Assembly (NCBI GenBank): GCA_021157745.1
Contig: JAGGWA010000132.1
Span: forward strand, 1-19,721
Source: Thermoplasmata archaeon
Lineage (GTDB): Archaea > Thermoplasmatota > E2 > UBA202 > JdFR-43
DNA length: 19,721 nt
Direction: 5' to 3'
Of this stretch, positions 1 through 6,499 are shown piece after piece (position 1 is the first letter of the stretch; the number at the start of each line of letters is the position of its first letter). The notes beneath the pieces are model-generated. The model was not told where the DNA came from. It made no database searches and worked only from the letters and a program-made list of their open reading frames with translations. Both the position numbers and the translations under genes were made by a program.

Positions 1-32
1 ATGGCGAAAAGAAATTACAGGCACCATTGATT

Positions 33-1367
33 TTATAACGAATCCTTCAACTTATAAAATTTTTTTAAGACATCTATCGGATTTTTTCCAAATATCAAAA
101 TCATCGCTTCTTTTCCAATATCTCCTTTATGATATATCAAATCTGGCATTTTTCCAGCTTTTTTTATAGCTGTCTCCACACCCCATGGAACGGTTGCTCC
201 TTCCTTCCTTTTTATTCTTTCTGGTTCTTCTCTTCTATCATAATACGATACTGCAAAATGCTTTTTTGCAGTTCTTATAATCTTCTCATCATATTTTATA
301 TTCATCACCGCCCTAACATTTTCGTCATATTCCATTGCCTTCATCAATGCTTTTGCAAGATGCCTTGATGCACCAAACTCTATTTCTCCTTTCAAAATAA
401 CATTTTTTCCTTTAACAATCCTTCCATTCACAGCAGCTATGGCAGCAATTCCATCAACAAATTCTTTCGGCAATGAATATGCAAAATTCGTTCCAACTTC
501 CGGTATGAAATTTATGAAATCCTTGCATTTTGCTATTTCATCAACCGCTTTTTTTAACGTTGAATAAACATTCCATTTTTCATATGGGATGCGCATATAT
601 GCAACATGATTCACAGGGCAATGTCCCTTTCCAATTCTCGCTCCATGCTTTATTGCAATCGTTATGTATTCTTCTGCTATTTTTATTGCATCCTCAACAC
701 TTTTTCCCTTTGCTAAATTCGCAGTTATCGCTGCCGAAAAACTGCAGCCCACGCCGTGGGTGCAGCCCTGCTGCCAAGCCTTCGAATATTTCTTTATCTT
801 TCCGTTGTGATAGAGTATATCTATAGCTTTTTTTTCTCTTAAATGCCCTCCCTTTATCAAAACATATTCTATTCCTTCTTTGGCAATCATTTCAGCAGCT
901 TTGATTGCATCTTCCATGCCATTTATTTCAAATCCTGCGAGAACTTCAGCCTCATTTTTATTTGGTGTTATTATCGTGGCTATACCAAAAATATATTTTT
1001 TTAAAGCCTCGATGGCGTTTTCTTTAAGCAATCTTGTCCCGCTTTTTGAAATCATCACAGGATCAACGACGAGAGGAAATTCATGGCCACGCAAAGCTTT
1101 CGCAACACTTCTTACTATGGAAGCATCGAACAACATTCCTGTTTTTGCAGCATCCACACCGATGTCGTCGATGACAGCCCTTATTTGCTTCTCAACCATG
1201 CTAGAAGGCAGAGCATGTATGCCTCTGATTTCCACGGTATTCTGAGCTGTTACAGCAGTAACGGCAGCCATGCCATATACGCCAAATGAAACAAAAGTTT
1301 TCACATCTGCCAGCACGCCCGCGCCGCCGCCGCTATCAATGCCAGCTATCGTTAACGCTTTTTTCAT
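33..1367 (-). CDS. thiDN: Bifunctional HMP kinase/HMP-phosphate kinase and thiamine-phosphate synthase (ThiD-ThiN fusion)
   Basis: Makes thiamine phosphate in the cytosol. The N-terminal ThiD domain (about residues 1-255) phosphorylates hydroxymethylpyrimidine twice; the C-terminal ThiN domain (about 265-440) joins HMP-diphosphate to thiazole phosphate and replaces ThiE in many archaea. ThiD is shown by the N-terminal AGIDSGGGAG substrate loop, VVDPVM, and the late anion-hole segment THGVGCSFSAAI. ThiN is shown by PEVGTNFAYS, FGASRHLA and YDRREEP. The 444 residues match intact fusions. The ATG start at 1367 is followed at once by the conserved first strand. It lies 33 bases after the stress-protein gene on the same strand, so the two could be co-transcribed. 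No good ribosome binding site precedes the ATG, and an A/T stretch at about 1388-1397 could be its own weak promoter. Domain identity is recognised from motifs, not from a search. Confidence 0.95.
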   Translation of the reverse strand: MKKALTIAGIDSGGGAGVLADVKTFVSFGVYGMAAVTAVTAQNTVEIRGIHALPSSMVEKQIRAVIDDIGVDAAKTGMLFDASIVRSVAKALRGHEFPLVVDPVMISKSGTRLLKENAIEALKKYIFGIATIITPNKNEAEVLAGFEINGMEDAIKAAEMIAKEGIEYVLIKGGHLREKKAIDILYHNGKIKKYSKAWQQGCTHGVGCSFSAAITANLAKGKSVEDAIKIAEEYITIAIKHGARIGKGHCPVNHVAYMRIPYEKWNVYSTLKKAVDEIAKCKDFINFIPEVGTNFAYSLPKEFVDGIAAIAAVNGRIVKGKNVILKGEIEFGASRHLAKALMKAMEYDENVRAVMNIKYDEKIIRTAKKHFAVSYYDRREEPERIKRKEGATVPWGVETAIKKAGKMPDLIYHKGDIGKEAMILIFGKNPIDVLKKFYKLKDSL

Positions 1368-1400
1368 GTTATTATATTTGCTTCCATCAAAAATTTTTTG

Positions 1401-1835
1401 CTACCTTACAATCATTACAGAACATGGAGCATGATGCAAAACCTTTTCGGATACGCTTCCTATAAGTATTCTCTCAATTGCACTTCTTCCTCTGCTTCCC
1501 ATAACGATCAAATCATTTTTGTTTGCAAACTTTATTATTTCCTCAGATGGAATTCCCTCAACAATTTTTTTAATGACTCTCACCCCGTTCCTTTTTCCCA
1601 TTTTTGCAACCTCATTCAACACAATCTCTGCCTCTTTTCTCAGCAGCATTGAAAAATCTGGAGAAAGCATATCGCTTCCAATTCCATAGTTTATTGTGAG
1701 AGATGCATCGATGACATATAAAGCTGTTATGCTTTGCTTCAGATGCTTTGCAATGTATATTGCTTTCTTCGCTGCCTTTTTTGCTTCTTCCGATCCATCA
1801 ACAGGAACAATAATTTTTCCAATCTCCCTTGCCAT
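1401..1835 (-). CDS. Universal stress protein, UspA family
   Basis: A single-domain UspA fold protein of about 144 residues, the usual family length. It opens with the first strand KIIVPVDGSEEAKKA and ends with the nucleotide-binding signature G-x2-G-x9-G-S (GSRG, then GSVSEKVLHHAPCSVMIV), the pattern of ATP-binding members. Such proteins are small cytosolic nucleotide binders linked to stress survival; the exact role here is unknown. The frame can be extended upstream to a TTG at 1847. I chose the ATG at 1835 because a TATA-like box lies 21-28 bases before it and no ribosome binding site is present, which fits a leaderless message. ThiD-ThiN lies directly downstream. Confidence 0.93.
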   Translation of the reverse strand: MAREIGKIIVPVDGSEEAKKAAKKAIYIAKHLKQSITALYVIDASLTINYGIGSDMLSPDFSMLLRKEAEIVLNEVAKMGKRNGVRVIKKIVEGIPSEEIIKFANKNDLIVMGSRGRSAIERILIGSVSEKVLHHAPCSVMIVR

Positions 1836-1855
1836 ATGTTTAATCAAATGGCAGC

Positions 1856-1863
1856 ATAAATAA
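1856..1863 (-). promoter_or_regulatory. TATA box of the universal stress gene
   Basis: On the minus strand the bases read TTATTTAT, preceded by a purine-rich CCAAAA-like stretch that could be the BRE. It sits 21-28 bases before the ATG at 1835 and argues for leaderless transcription from that ATG, not from the upstream TTG. Confidence 0.55.
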
Positions 1864-1891
1864 TTTTGGCAAAAGAATGGAGAAGGAAAAT

Positions 1892-2108
1892 TTATGGTTT
1901 ATACACAATCTTCCGATGACCAAATTTTAGGAGAATAATTTTATCATCTTTAATCTGATAAATGATTCTGAAAGAGGAAATTTTTATACTTCTTAAGCCA
2001 GCCAATTTATACCTCAATGGTTTGTCCGCTTCCTGGATTTTCTCTTAATTTTTCAATAATTCTCTTTAGCCTCTTCTTAATCTCTTCGTCTTTTACTCTT
2101 TTAAAATC
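1892..2108 (-). pseudogene. Decayed RelE/ParE-type toxin
   Basis: Translating the minus strand just after the antitoxin gives two pieces of one RelE-like toxin. Codons 2108 down to 2025 read DFKRVKDEEIKKRLKR and on to RENPGSG. The same frame then runs into a stop at 2007-2009. Skipping one base near 2024 restores the family's C-terminal half: KPLRYKLAGLRSIKISSFRI, then IYQIKDDKIILLKFGHRK and VYKP, ending at a stop at 1892-1894. The GLRSIRxxxFRIIY and HRKxVY patterns are typical of RelE toxins. Two lesions are visible: a one-base shift at about 2021-2027, and loss of the start codon and first beta strand, since in-frame stops lie at 2109-2111 and 2115-2117. A sequencing error could explain the shift but not the missing start. 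The product is very probably inactive. Confidence 0.82.
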
Positions 2109-2114
2109 TTAATT

Positions 2115-2303
2115 TTAGAAAAGCTCATCTATATCTTCTAACTCATATATTTTGCCCTTCTCAACGTCTTTCATCGCTCTATCTATTCCTTCCATCAATT
2201 TTTTATCATTCATTATTTCAATACTCTCTATTATTTGATCAAGTTCTTCCCTAATCTTAACTAATGCATTAAATACATCTTTTGATACAATCAATTCCCC
2301 CAT
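2115..2303 (-). CDS. RelB-like antitoxin, partner toxin decayed
   Basis: A small acidic, helical protein of about 62 residues: an N-terminal MGELIVSKDVF segment like the first strand of RelB/Phd-type antitoxins, a long amphipathic helix, and an acidic tail ending YELEDIDELF. The family is inferred mainly from position, because a RelE-like toxin remnant follows within 10 bases on the same strand, the standard antitoxin-toxin order. A TTG at 2315 allows four more residues; the ATG at 2303 is preferred. The abrupt end at LF, followed by the headless toxin, suggests that one small deletion may have removed the end of this gene and the start of the toxin. An intact antitoxin without its toxin could still bind other toxins or regulate its own promoter. 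Confidence 0.65.
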   Translation of the reverse strand: MGELIVSKDVFNALVKIREELDQIIESIEIMNDKKLMEGIDRAMKDVEKGKIYELEDIDELF

Positions 2304-2315
2304 ATTCACTTTCAA

Positions 2316-2351
2316 TTATAAATATCATCAAGCCAAAAGAATGATATAAAA
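2316..2351. promoter_or_regulatory. Divergent A/T-rich promoter region between antitoxin and 438-residue gene
   Basis: Two TATA-like boxes lie between the divergent genes. TTATAAATAT at 2316-2325 could serve either strand. GATATAAAA at 2343-2351 is 17-25 bases before the plus-strand ATG at 2368 and about 40 bases before the antitoxin ATG. I cannot say which box serves which gene. No ribosome binding site precedes the ATG at 2368. Confidence 0.35.
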
Positions 2352-2367
2352 TGCAGCCATTATTTTT

Positions 2368-3684
2368 ATGCAATACAAGATAAGGATAGCAACGAAACAG
2401 CATGAGAAGAAAATCATTGATATGGCAAAAAAGCTGAAGAAAAATCCATATATGATTTTACCAGAATGCAGGAGCAAAAAGAATCCTTTTGAAAAAATGA
2501 AGAAAACCATAGATAAATTTGAAGATGAATCATTTCTTCAAAAAGTTGCTAAGGGAAAGGATTTGCTTGCTGCCCTTGCTTTAACCATATTGATGGCAAA
2601 CGAGAAAAAAATCCCATATCTTGCTTATAAAAAAATCGGCAATGAAAGCGTGTTATATGCCAAGAGGGGGAAAGCAAAAGATGAATATTTGATAGCCATT
2701 CAAAACTGGGATAAGCCAAATTTACGTTTGCTGGGCTACACAAATTTTGCGAAAAAGAAAAAGGTGAATTTGTTTTCAATGCCAGATAAGATAATATGTG
2801 CAGATGAGATGCCAGAAGAGTTCATTAAATTTTTGAAGGAAAAATTTGAATGCAGGGAGAAAGAATACATATCTATAAAATGGGATGGAAATAAAATAAA
2901 GGTGTGCGGCGACGGAAATAGCCTGGCGGAAATGAGCCAGTATTTTTACTATCCAGATTTCTGGAAAAAGGCGAGCATAGATGTTTTTGCGGAAGTGATA
3001 AAATGCCAGAAAAAATGCGAGAAATGCATAATTGAAGACGAGCTTAAACAAAAGCCTGATCCTTCTTTTTATGTTAAAGGTCGCCAGACTGACAGAAAAT
3101 ATATACAGAATTATAAGGATATGGTGATGTGGAGCATTGAAAAGAAAAAAGTTTTCATAGTTGGTGGAAAATGTTATGGAAATGATGTTGATGAAGTGCT
3201 TTCTTTATTGAAACCCAAGGAATGGGAGAAAGATTTTGTTAGAGAAATTCTCGAAAACGAGAAAAATGCAATAATTCTGGAGCAGCCATCTTCAGCAAAA
3301 TTGCTTGAGAAATATGGAATAGACACAAATGAATTGAAAAGGAAATGGGAAGAGGTAAAAAAGAAAGCATTGCTTTCTGAGTTGCCAAGCGTTGAAGGAG
3401 GAAGAATAACACGCTTTATAGATGAAATGGCAAGAGCATATATCACTGGAGGAATAGAAGGGGTAATGAAAGTAGCCAAAGGGAAAAAAATGGATGTGAA
3501 GGAAAAAGCTTTGTTGTATGCTTTTCTCCTCGCCACAAATGCAAGGATAGAGGAATGGAAATATTCAAAAATGGAGAAAGAATTCGGGAAGGAGCTTGCG
3601 AAACATGTTGAAAAAATTTTGGAAAAGCGTGGACAAGAATATAAAAAAGCTGTTGAAGAACTTGCGAGAATGGCAGGTGAATAA
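2368..3684 (+). CDS. Uncharacterised 438-residue archaeal protein with a Cys cluster
   Basis: I do not recognise this family. It is lysine- and glutamate-rich, with no signal peptide or membrane segment, so it is probably cytosolic. The N-terminal half mixes strands and helices. Around residues 213-220 lies a CQKKCEKC cluster, and further cysteines occur in PECRSKK, ICADE, FECREKE and KVCGDGN, so metal binding is possible. A short strand-loop VFIVGGKCYGNDVDE follows. The last roughly 120 residues look all-helical, with ITGGIEGVMKVAKGKKMD and a charged C-terminal helix. Its stop codon directly abuts the start of a Nudix hydrolase, and its last codons supply that gene's ribosome binding site, so the two are almost certainly co-transcribed and co-translated. 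A role in nucleotide or RNA metabolism is only suggested by that link. Confidence 0.85.
   Translation: MQYKIRIATKQHEKKIIDMAKKLKKNPYMILPECRSKKNPFEKMKKTIDKFEDESFLQKVAKGKDLLAALALTILMANEKKIPYLAYKKIGNESVLYAKRGKAKDEYLIAIQNWDKPNLRLLGYTNFAKKKKVNLFSMPDKIICADEMPEEFIKFLKEKFECREKEYISIKWDGNKIKVCGDGNSLAEMSQYFYYPDFWKKASIDVFAEVIKCQKKCEKCIIEDELKQKPDPSFYVKGRQTDRKYIQNYKDMVMWSIEKKKVFIVGGKCYGNDVDEVLSLLKPKEWEKDFVREILENEKNAIILEQPSSAKLLEKYGIDTNELKRKWEEVKKKALLSELPSVEGGRITRFIDEMARAYITGGIEGVMKVAKGKKMDVKEKALLYAFLLATNARIEEWKYSKMEKEFGKELAKHVEKILEKRGQEYKKAVEELARMAGE
3675..3680 (+). promoter_or_regulatory. Ribosome binding site of the Nudix gene
   Basis: AGGTGA, four bases before the ATG at 3685, lies inside the last codons of the upstream gene. 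It matches the archaeal anti-Shine-Dalgarno type and supports translational coupling across the abutting stop and start. Confidence 0.65.
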
Positions 3685-4104
3685 ATGCCAGTGGAAAAAA
3701 GTTGCGGCGCCGTTATATTCTGCGGGCGGGAGTATTTGCTGCTCAAATATGGATGGGGGCACTGGGGATTCGTTAAGGGAAATATTGAGAAGGGCGAAAC
3801 CATGGAGGAGACTTTTTTCAGGGAGGCGGAGGAGGAGGCTGGCTTGAAAAGAGAGAATTTGAAGATAATAGAAGGCTTCAGAGAGAAAATAAGCTATTTT
3901 TACAGGAAGGAAGGGAGGACAATATTCAAAGTGGTTGTTTATTTGCTGGCTGAGAGCAATACAAAAGATGTTAAGCTATCTTTTGAACATACAGATTATG
4001 CATGGTTGCCATTCGAGGAGGCAATAGAAAGAGTCACATACGATGGGGATAAAAAAGTTTTGAGGAAAGCCCATGAGTTTTTGAAGAAAATTGGGAAAAT
4101 GTGA
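3685..4104 (+). CDS. Nudix hydrolase, diadenosine-tetraphosphatase-like
   Basis: A cytosolic 139-residue Nudix enzyme that would cleave a nucleoside diphosphate linked to another group, using Mg2+. The Nudix box G-x5-E-x7-R-E-U-x-E-E-x-G-U is complete at residues 32-54: G32, E38, R46, E47, E50, E51, G53. The opening (VEKSCGAVIF, YLLLKYGWGHWGFVKGNIEKG) and the late aromatic YAWLPFEEA resemble the bis(5'-nucleosyl)-tetraphosphatase (NUDT2-like) branch, where GHW(G/D)FPKG is typical; here Val replaces Pro. Substrate is therefore an inference: Ap4A-type dinucleotides are the best guess. The start abuts the previous stop and is preceded by AGGTGA. Confidence 0.92.
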   Translation: MPVEKSCGAVIFCGREYLLLKYGWGHWGFVKGNIEKGETMEETFFREAEEEAGLKRENLKIIEGFREKISYFYRKEGRTIFKVVVYLLAESNTKDVKLSFEHTDYAWLPFEEAIERVTYDGDKKVLRKAHEFLKKIGKM

Positions 4105-4112
4105 TGCTTATG

Positions 4113-4120
4113 TTTAAATA
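4113..4120 (+). promoter_or_regulatory. TATA box of the nmd3 operon
   Basis: TTTAAATA, a consensus-like archaeal TATA box, lies 23-30 bases before the ATG at 4143. That is the spacing expected if transcription starts at or next to the start codon, giving a leaderless message. Confidence 0.7.
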
Positions 4121-4142
4121 GGTGTGCATTTATTAGCAAAAA

Positions 4143-5096
4143 ATGATGTGCGTTGAATGCGGAAAAGAAGCAGAGAAGCTATACAGCGGGCTATGCATAG
4201 ACTGCTATCTAAAGAAAAAGAGATTCTTTGTTATTCCTTCTCAGGTGCTCGTAAAGGTATGCAGGAATTGTGGAGCATATAACATAGATGGAGAATGGAA
4301 GCATGGAAGGCTGGAAAACATAATTGAAGAATACCTCCGTAAAAATATACGCCATGAAATAGATTGCAATCTTGAAATAGATTTTGAAAACAGCATTGCG
4401 AGGTGCACTGGCTATTTTGAAGGAAGAAAAATTATAGAAGAGAGAAAATTTGAAATAAGATTTAAAAAAAGGCTGTGTGAGAAATGCTCCCTTAAGAAAG
4501 GTGGATATTTTGAAGCGATATTGCAAATAAGAAAGAAAGATTTGAGTAGGAAACTTGAAAAAGAGATGGAAGAGGTTATCACAAAGAGAGTTGAAGAAGG
4601 AAATTCATTTATAATGAAAAAGGAAAGAGTGGAAGAAGGCTTGAATTATTACATAGGGAGTAAAAAAGTTGCTCATTCAATTGCAAGAGAGTTGAAAAAT
4701 TTTTATAAGGCAGAATATAAAAGCTCTTCTTCCCTCGTCGGAATGAAGGATGGTGTTGAAGTATATAGAGACACCTATCTTGTAAGATTACCAGAATATG
4801 GAGTTGGAACATTCATTAAATTTAAGGACGAGGTGTACAGAATAGAAGGGATAGGGAAGAAAATAGAGTTGATTTCATTGAAGGGAGAGAAAAAATATAT
4901 TTACAGGGATGAAATGAAAAAGGCTAAAATAATGGATTTGAAAACGAGGGATGCAATTGTTTTGCATGAAAGCAAAGACGGTGTTTATATAATGGATTCA
5001 AAAACATACAAGACATATTTCGTCGACAAAAAGGCAAAGGGAAAGGAAAAAGTAAAGATTGTTGAATATGATGGAAGGATATATGTGATAGAATGA
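4143..5096 (+). CDS. nmd3: NMD3-family ribosome-maturation protein
   Basis: Archaeal homologue of eukaryotic NMD3, the adaptor that binds the nascent large ribosomal subunit; in archaea, which lack nuclear export, a role in large-subunit maturation or quality control is inferred. The N-terminus holds paired zinc-binding cysteines: C3/C6, C18/C21, C40/C43, and C112/C115 in LCEKCSLKKGGYFEA. The family-typical KGGYFEAILQIR segment follows at about 119-130. The C-terminal half (about 200-317) is strand-rich, in line with the OB- and SH3-like domains of the family. The 317 residues are shorter than eukaryotic NMD3, as usual in archaea. Two successive ATG codons (4143, 4146) are possible starts; the TATA box fits either. 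The stop overlaps the next start (ATGA), so it heads a three-gene operon. Confidence 0.93.
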   Translation: MMCVECGKEAEKLYSGLCIDCYLKKKRFFVIPSQVLVKVCRNCGAYNIDGEWKHGRLENIIEEYLRKNIRHEIDCNLEIDFENSIARCTGYFEGRKIIEERKFEIRFKKRLCEKCSLKKGGYFEAILQIRKKDLSRKLEKEMEEVITKRVEEGNSFIMKKERVEEGLNYYIGSKKVAHSIARELKNFYKAEYKSSSSLVGMKDGVEVYRDTYLVRLPEYGVGTFIKFKDEVYRIEGIGKKIELISLKGEKKYIYRDEMKKAKIMDLKTRDAIVLHESKDGVYIMDSKTYKTYFVDKKAKGKEKVKIVEYDGRIYVIE

Positions 5097-5725
5097 ATGT
5101 GATATCGTTTGATTTGGATGGAACACTCGTAAAAATGGATTTTGTCGATGCTGTATGGCTTGAGGAAATTCCTAGAGAGTATGCAAAAAAGAATGGAATG
5201 AGCTTTGAAGAAGCTAAAAGATATATCGAGGAAGAATATTTGAAGATTGGTCCGGAAGCAATAGAATGGTATGATATAAATTACTGGCTGAATAAATTCA
5301 ATTTAAAAATGGATTACAAAGAAATATTCAAAAAATGCAGGGACAAGCTTGGATTATATGAAGATGCATTAAAAGCTCTTGAAATGTTGAAAGGGAGGAG
5401 CCTTATAATAATATCTAATGCTGCCCTCGAATTTATCGAATTTGAATTGAATGAGCTTGGTCTAAAAAAATATTTTAGCCATGTTTTTTCTGCAGTGAAT
5501 CATTTCAATAAAACGAAGAAGGATAGCGATGTTTACAGGCAAGTATGCAAAAAAATTGGGATAGAATGCGATAGCTTAATTCATGTTGGCGACAATTATG
5601 AATTTGATTATATCGCAGCCAGAAATGCTGGCGCAACAGCCTACTATCTCGACAGACATGAAAATGAAAATGGAGAGCATGTTGTATATAGCCTCGTTGA
5701 ATTTGCAGAGAAGGTGATTAAATGA
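5093..5725 (+). CDS. HAD-superfamily hydrolase
   Basis: A cytosolic phosphatase-type HAD enzyme of 210 residues. Motif I is FDLDGT with the nucleophile D7 and acid/base D9. A helical cap follows (about residues 15-85, with an FEEAKRYIEEEYLKIGPEA segment). Motif II is IIISNA (S108, N109), the motif III lysine lies in NKTKKDSD at about 140-143, and motif IV is HVGDNYEFD (D167, D172). All catalytic positions are present. It resembles the haloacid dehalogenase/phosphoglycolate phosphatase group, but the substrate cannot be read from sequence. It starts inside the NMD3 stop (ATGA) with GTGAT at 5085-5089 as the ribosome binding site, and overlaps the next gene in the same way. Confidence 0.92.
   Translation: MNVISFDLDGTLVKMDFVDAVWLEEIPREYAKKNGMSFEEAKRYIEEEYLKIGPEAIEWYDINYWLNKFNLKMDYKEIFKKCRDKLGLYEDALKALEMLKGRSLIIISNAALEFIEFELNELGLKKYFSHVFSAVNHFNKTKKDSDVYRQVCKKIGIECDSLIHVGDNYEFDYIAARNAGATAYYLDRHENENGEHVVYSLVEFAEKVIK
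5713..5718 (+). promoter_or_regulatory. Ribosome binding site of the membrane-anchored gene
   Basis: GGTGAT lies three bases before the ATG at 5722, within the last codons of the HAD gene, and matches the archaeal 16S 3' end type. It supports that start and coupling to the HAD gene. Confidence 0.65.
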
Positions 5726-6108
5726 AGTTGTGGCAAAAGATCATTCTTCTTTTCTTTTCCATTGTTTTAATTACATTTTTCATAAAATGGTGGATGAGTT
5801 ATGAGCCAATGGAAATATATGTGATAAATGAAGGAAATGAAAGCATCAACGTTAGCATTGTTTTAATGGCAATGGATGGAAGAGAATTCTTCAATTCAAG
5901 TTTTACCCTCGCTTCCAATGAAAGCAGAACATTTTCGAATATAACGAATCTTGCCGGAAATTATTTCATTAAAGTTAAAGCAGGGAATTTGAGTGAGGAA
6001 AGGAAAATAAAATTTGGGAAATATTTTGAAAGGATAGAGATTGTCATAGGAAATGAAATCATAATAAGGAACGAGAGAACGAGTGTGCATTTTTTAAGCA
6101 CATCCTAA
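5722..6108 (+). CDS. Membrane-anchored protein with an outside beta domain, unknown function
   Basis: No family recognised. Residues about 5-23 (WQKIILLFFSIVLITFFIKW) form one membrane anchor or uncleaved signal. The rest alternates strands in the manner of a small Ig-like or CARDB-like beta sandwich: MEIYVINEGNESINVSIVL, then a loop, then YFIKVKAGNLSEERKIKFG. Five or six N-x-S/T sequons (NES, NVS, NSS, NIT, NLS) suggest an exported, possibly glycosylated domain. The gene overlaps the HAD gene by four bases (ATGA), so it is the third cistron behind nmd3 even though its place outside the membrane has no obvious link to ribosome maturation. Confidence 0.85.
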   Translation: MKLWQKIILLFFSIVLITFFIKWWMSYEPMEIYVINEGNESINVSIVLMAMDGREFFNSSFTLASNESRTFSNITNLAGNYFIKVKAGNLSEERKIKFGKYFERIEIVIGNEIIIRNERTSVHFLSTS

Positions 6109-6111
6109 AAA

Positions 6112-6119
6112 TTTTATAT
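6112..6119 (+). promoter_or_regulatory. TATA-like box of the AhpD-like gene
   Basis: TTTTATAT lies 18-25 bases before the ATG at 6137 but only 6-13 bases before the upstream ATG at 6125. The spacing favours 6137 as the true start. Confidence 0.45.
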
Positions 6120-6136
6120 CATGCATGTTTACCATC

Positions 6137-6472
6137 ATGGGAGAAATAAAAGATGCGATACAGGATTTTTATGAAGCAATGAAAGTTCTTTCAAAGAATA
6201 ATCCAGAGGTGGTTCGCCACTTCAAAAAATTCATGGATGCAACAATGAAGGAGCAGCATCTGGATACAAAAACAAAGGAGCTCATTGCTCTGGCTACAGC
6301 CATAACGGCTCGATGCAAATACTGCATTGGACTTCATGTGGAGAGCGCTCTTAACGCGGGAGCCACAAAAGAAGAAATCTTGGAGACAGCCACCGTCGCA
6401 ATCCTGATGGGCGGCGGCCCCGCCCTGACGCATGTGGCGGAAGTTGTAAAAGCTTTAAATGAATTCGGTTAG
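6137..6472 (+). CDS. AhpD-like alkylhydroperoxidase / carboxymuconolactone-decarboxylase family protein
   Basis: A small (111-residue) all-helical protein of the AhpD/CMD fold. The redox motif C-x2-C-x3-H is present as CKYCIGLH (C60, C63, H67 from the chosen start), followed by the conserved VESALNAGATKEEILETATVA helix pair and a glycine-rich MGGGPAL. Proteins with this motif use the two cysteines for thiol peroxidase-type chemistry in peroxide defence; activity here is inferred. The frame opens at an ATG at 6125; I prefer 6137 because of the spacing to the TATA-like box and because MGEIKDAIQDFYEAM is a natural first helix. No ribosome binding site is present. It seems to be a single-gene transcript. 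Confidence 0.92.
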   Translation: MGEIKDAIQDFYEAMKVLSKNNPEVVRHFKKFMDATMKEQHLDTKTKELIALATAITARCKYCIGLHVESALNAGATKEEILETATVAILMGGGPALTHVAEVVKALNEFG

Positions 6473-6473
6473 G

Positions 6474-6481
6474 TTTTAATA
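6474..6481 (+). promoter_or_regulatory. TATA-like box of the RNase Z gene
   Basis: TTTTAATA lies 19-26 bases before the ATG at 6500. No Shine-Dalgarno sequence is present, which fits a leaderless or nearly leaderless message. Confidence 0.45.
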
Positions 6482-6499
6482 AAGGCGTGCTTTTAAATC

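Noticed and set aside
1..38. Possible tail of a plus-strand gene at the left edge (ATG...TGA at 1-30 in frame 1, or an open frame 3 ending TAA at 36-38).
   Set aside because: Only 10-12 codons are in view and either frame could be the real one; convergence with the ThiD-ThiN stop at 33-35 makes a real gene tail plausible, but the product cannot be judged.
1847..1847. TTG start for the universal stress protein, four codons upstream of the ATG.
   Set aside because: The TATA-like box fits the ATG at 1835, and the extra residues (MIKH) are not part of the family fold. The same logic was used for the TTG codons at 2315 and 9477.
3174..3803. 209-codon open frame on the minus strand.
   Set aside because: Serine/phenylalanine-rich translation typical of the antisense of a Lys/Glu-rich gene; no promoter, no motifs, and it lies opposite the 438-residue gene and the Nudix box.
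3596..3847. 83-codon open frame on the plus strand, overlapping the 438-residue gene and the Nudix gene.
   Set aside because: It lies in another frame over two genes with strong family motifs or clear coupling; its composition (Arg-rich run at the end) is typical of a shadow of the Nudix box.
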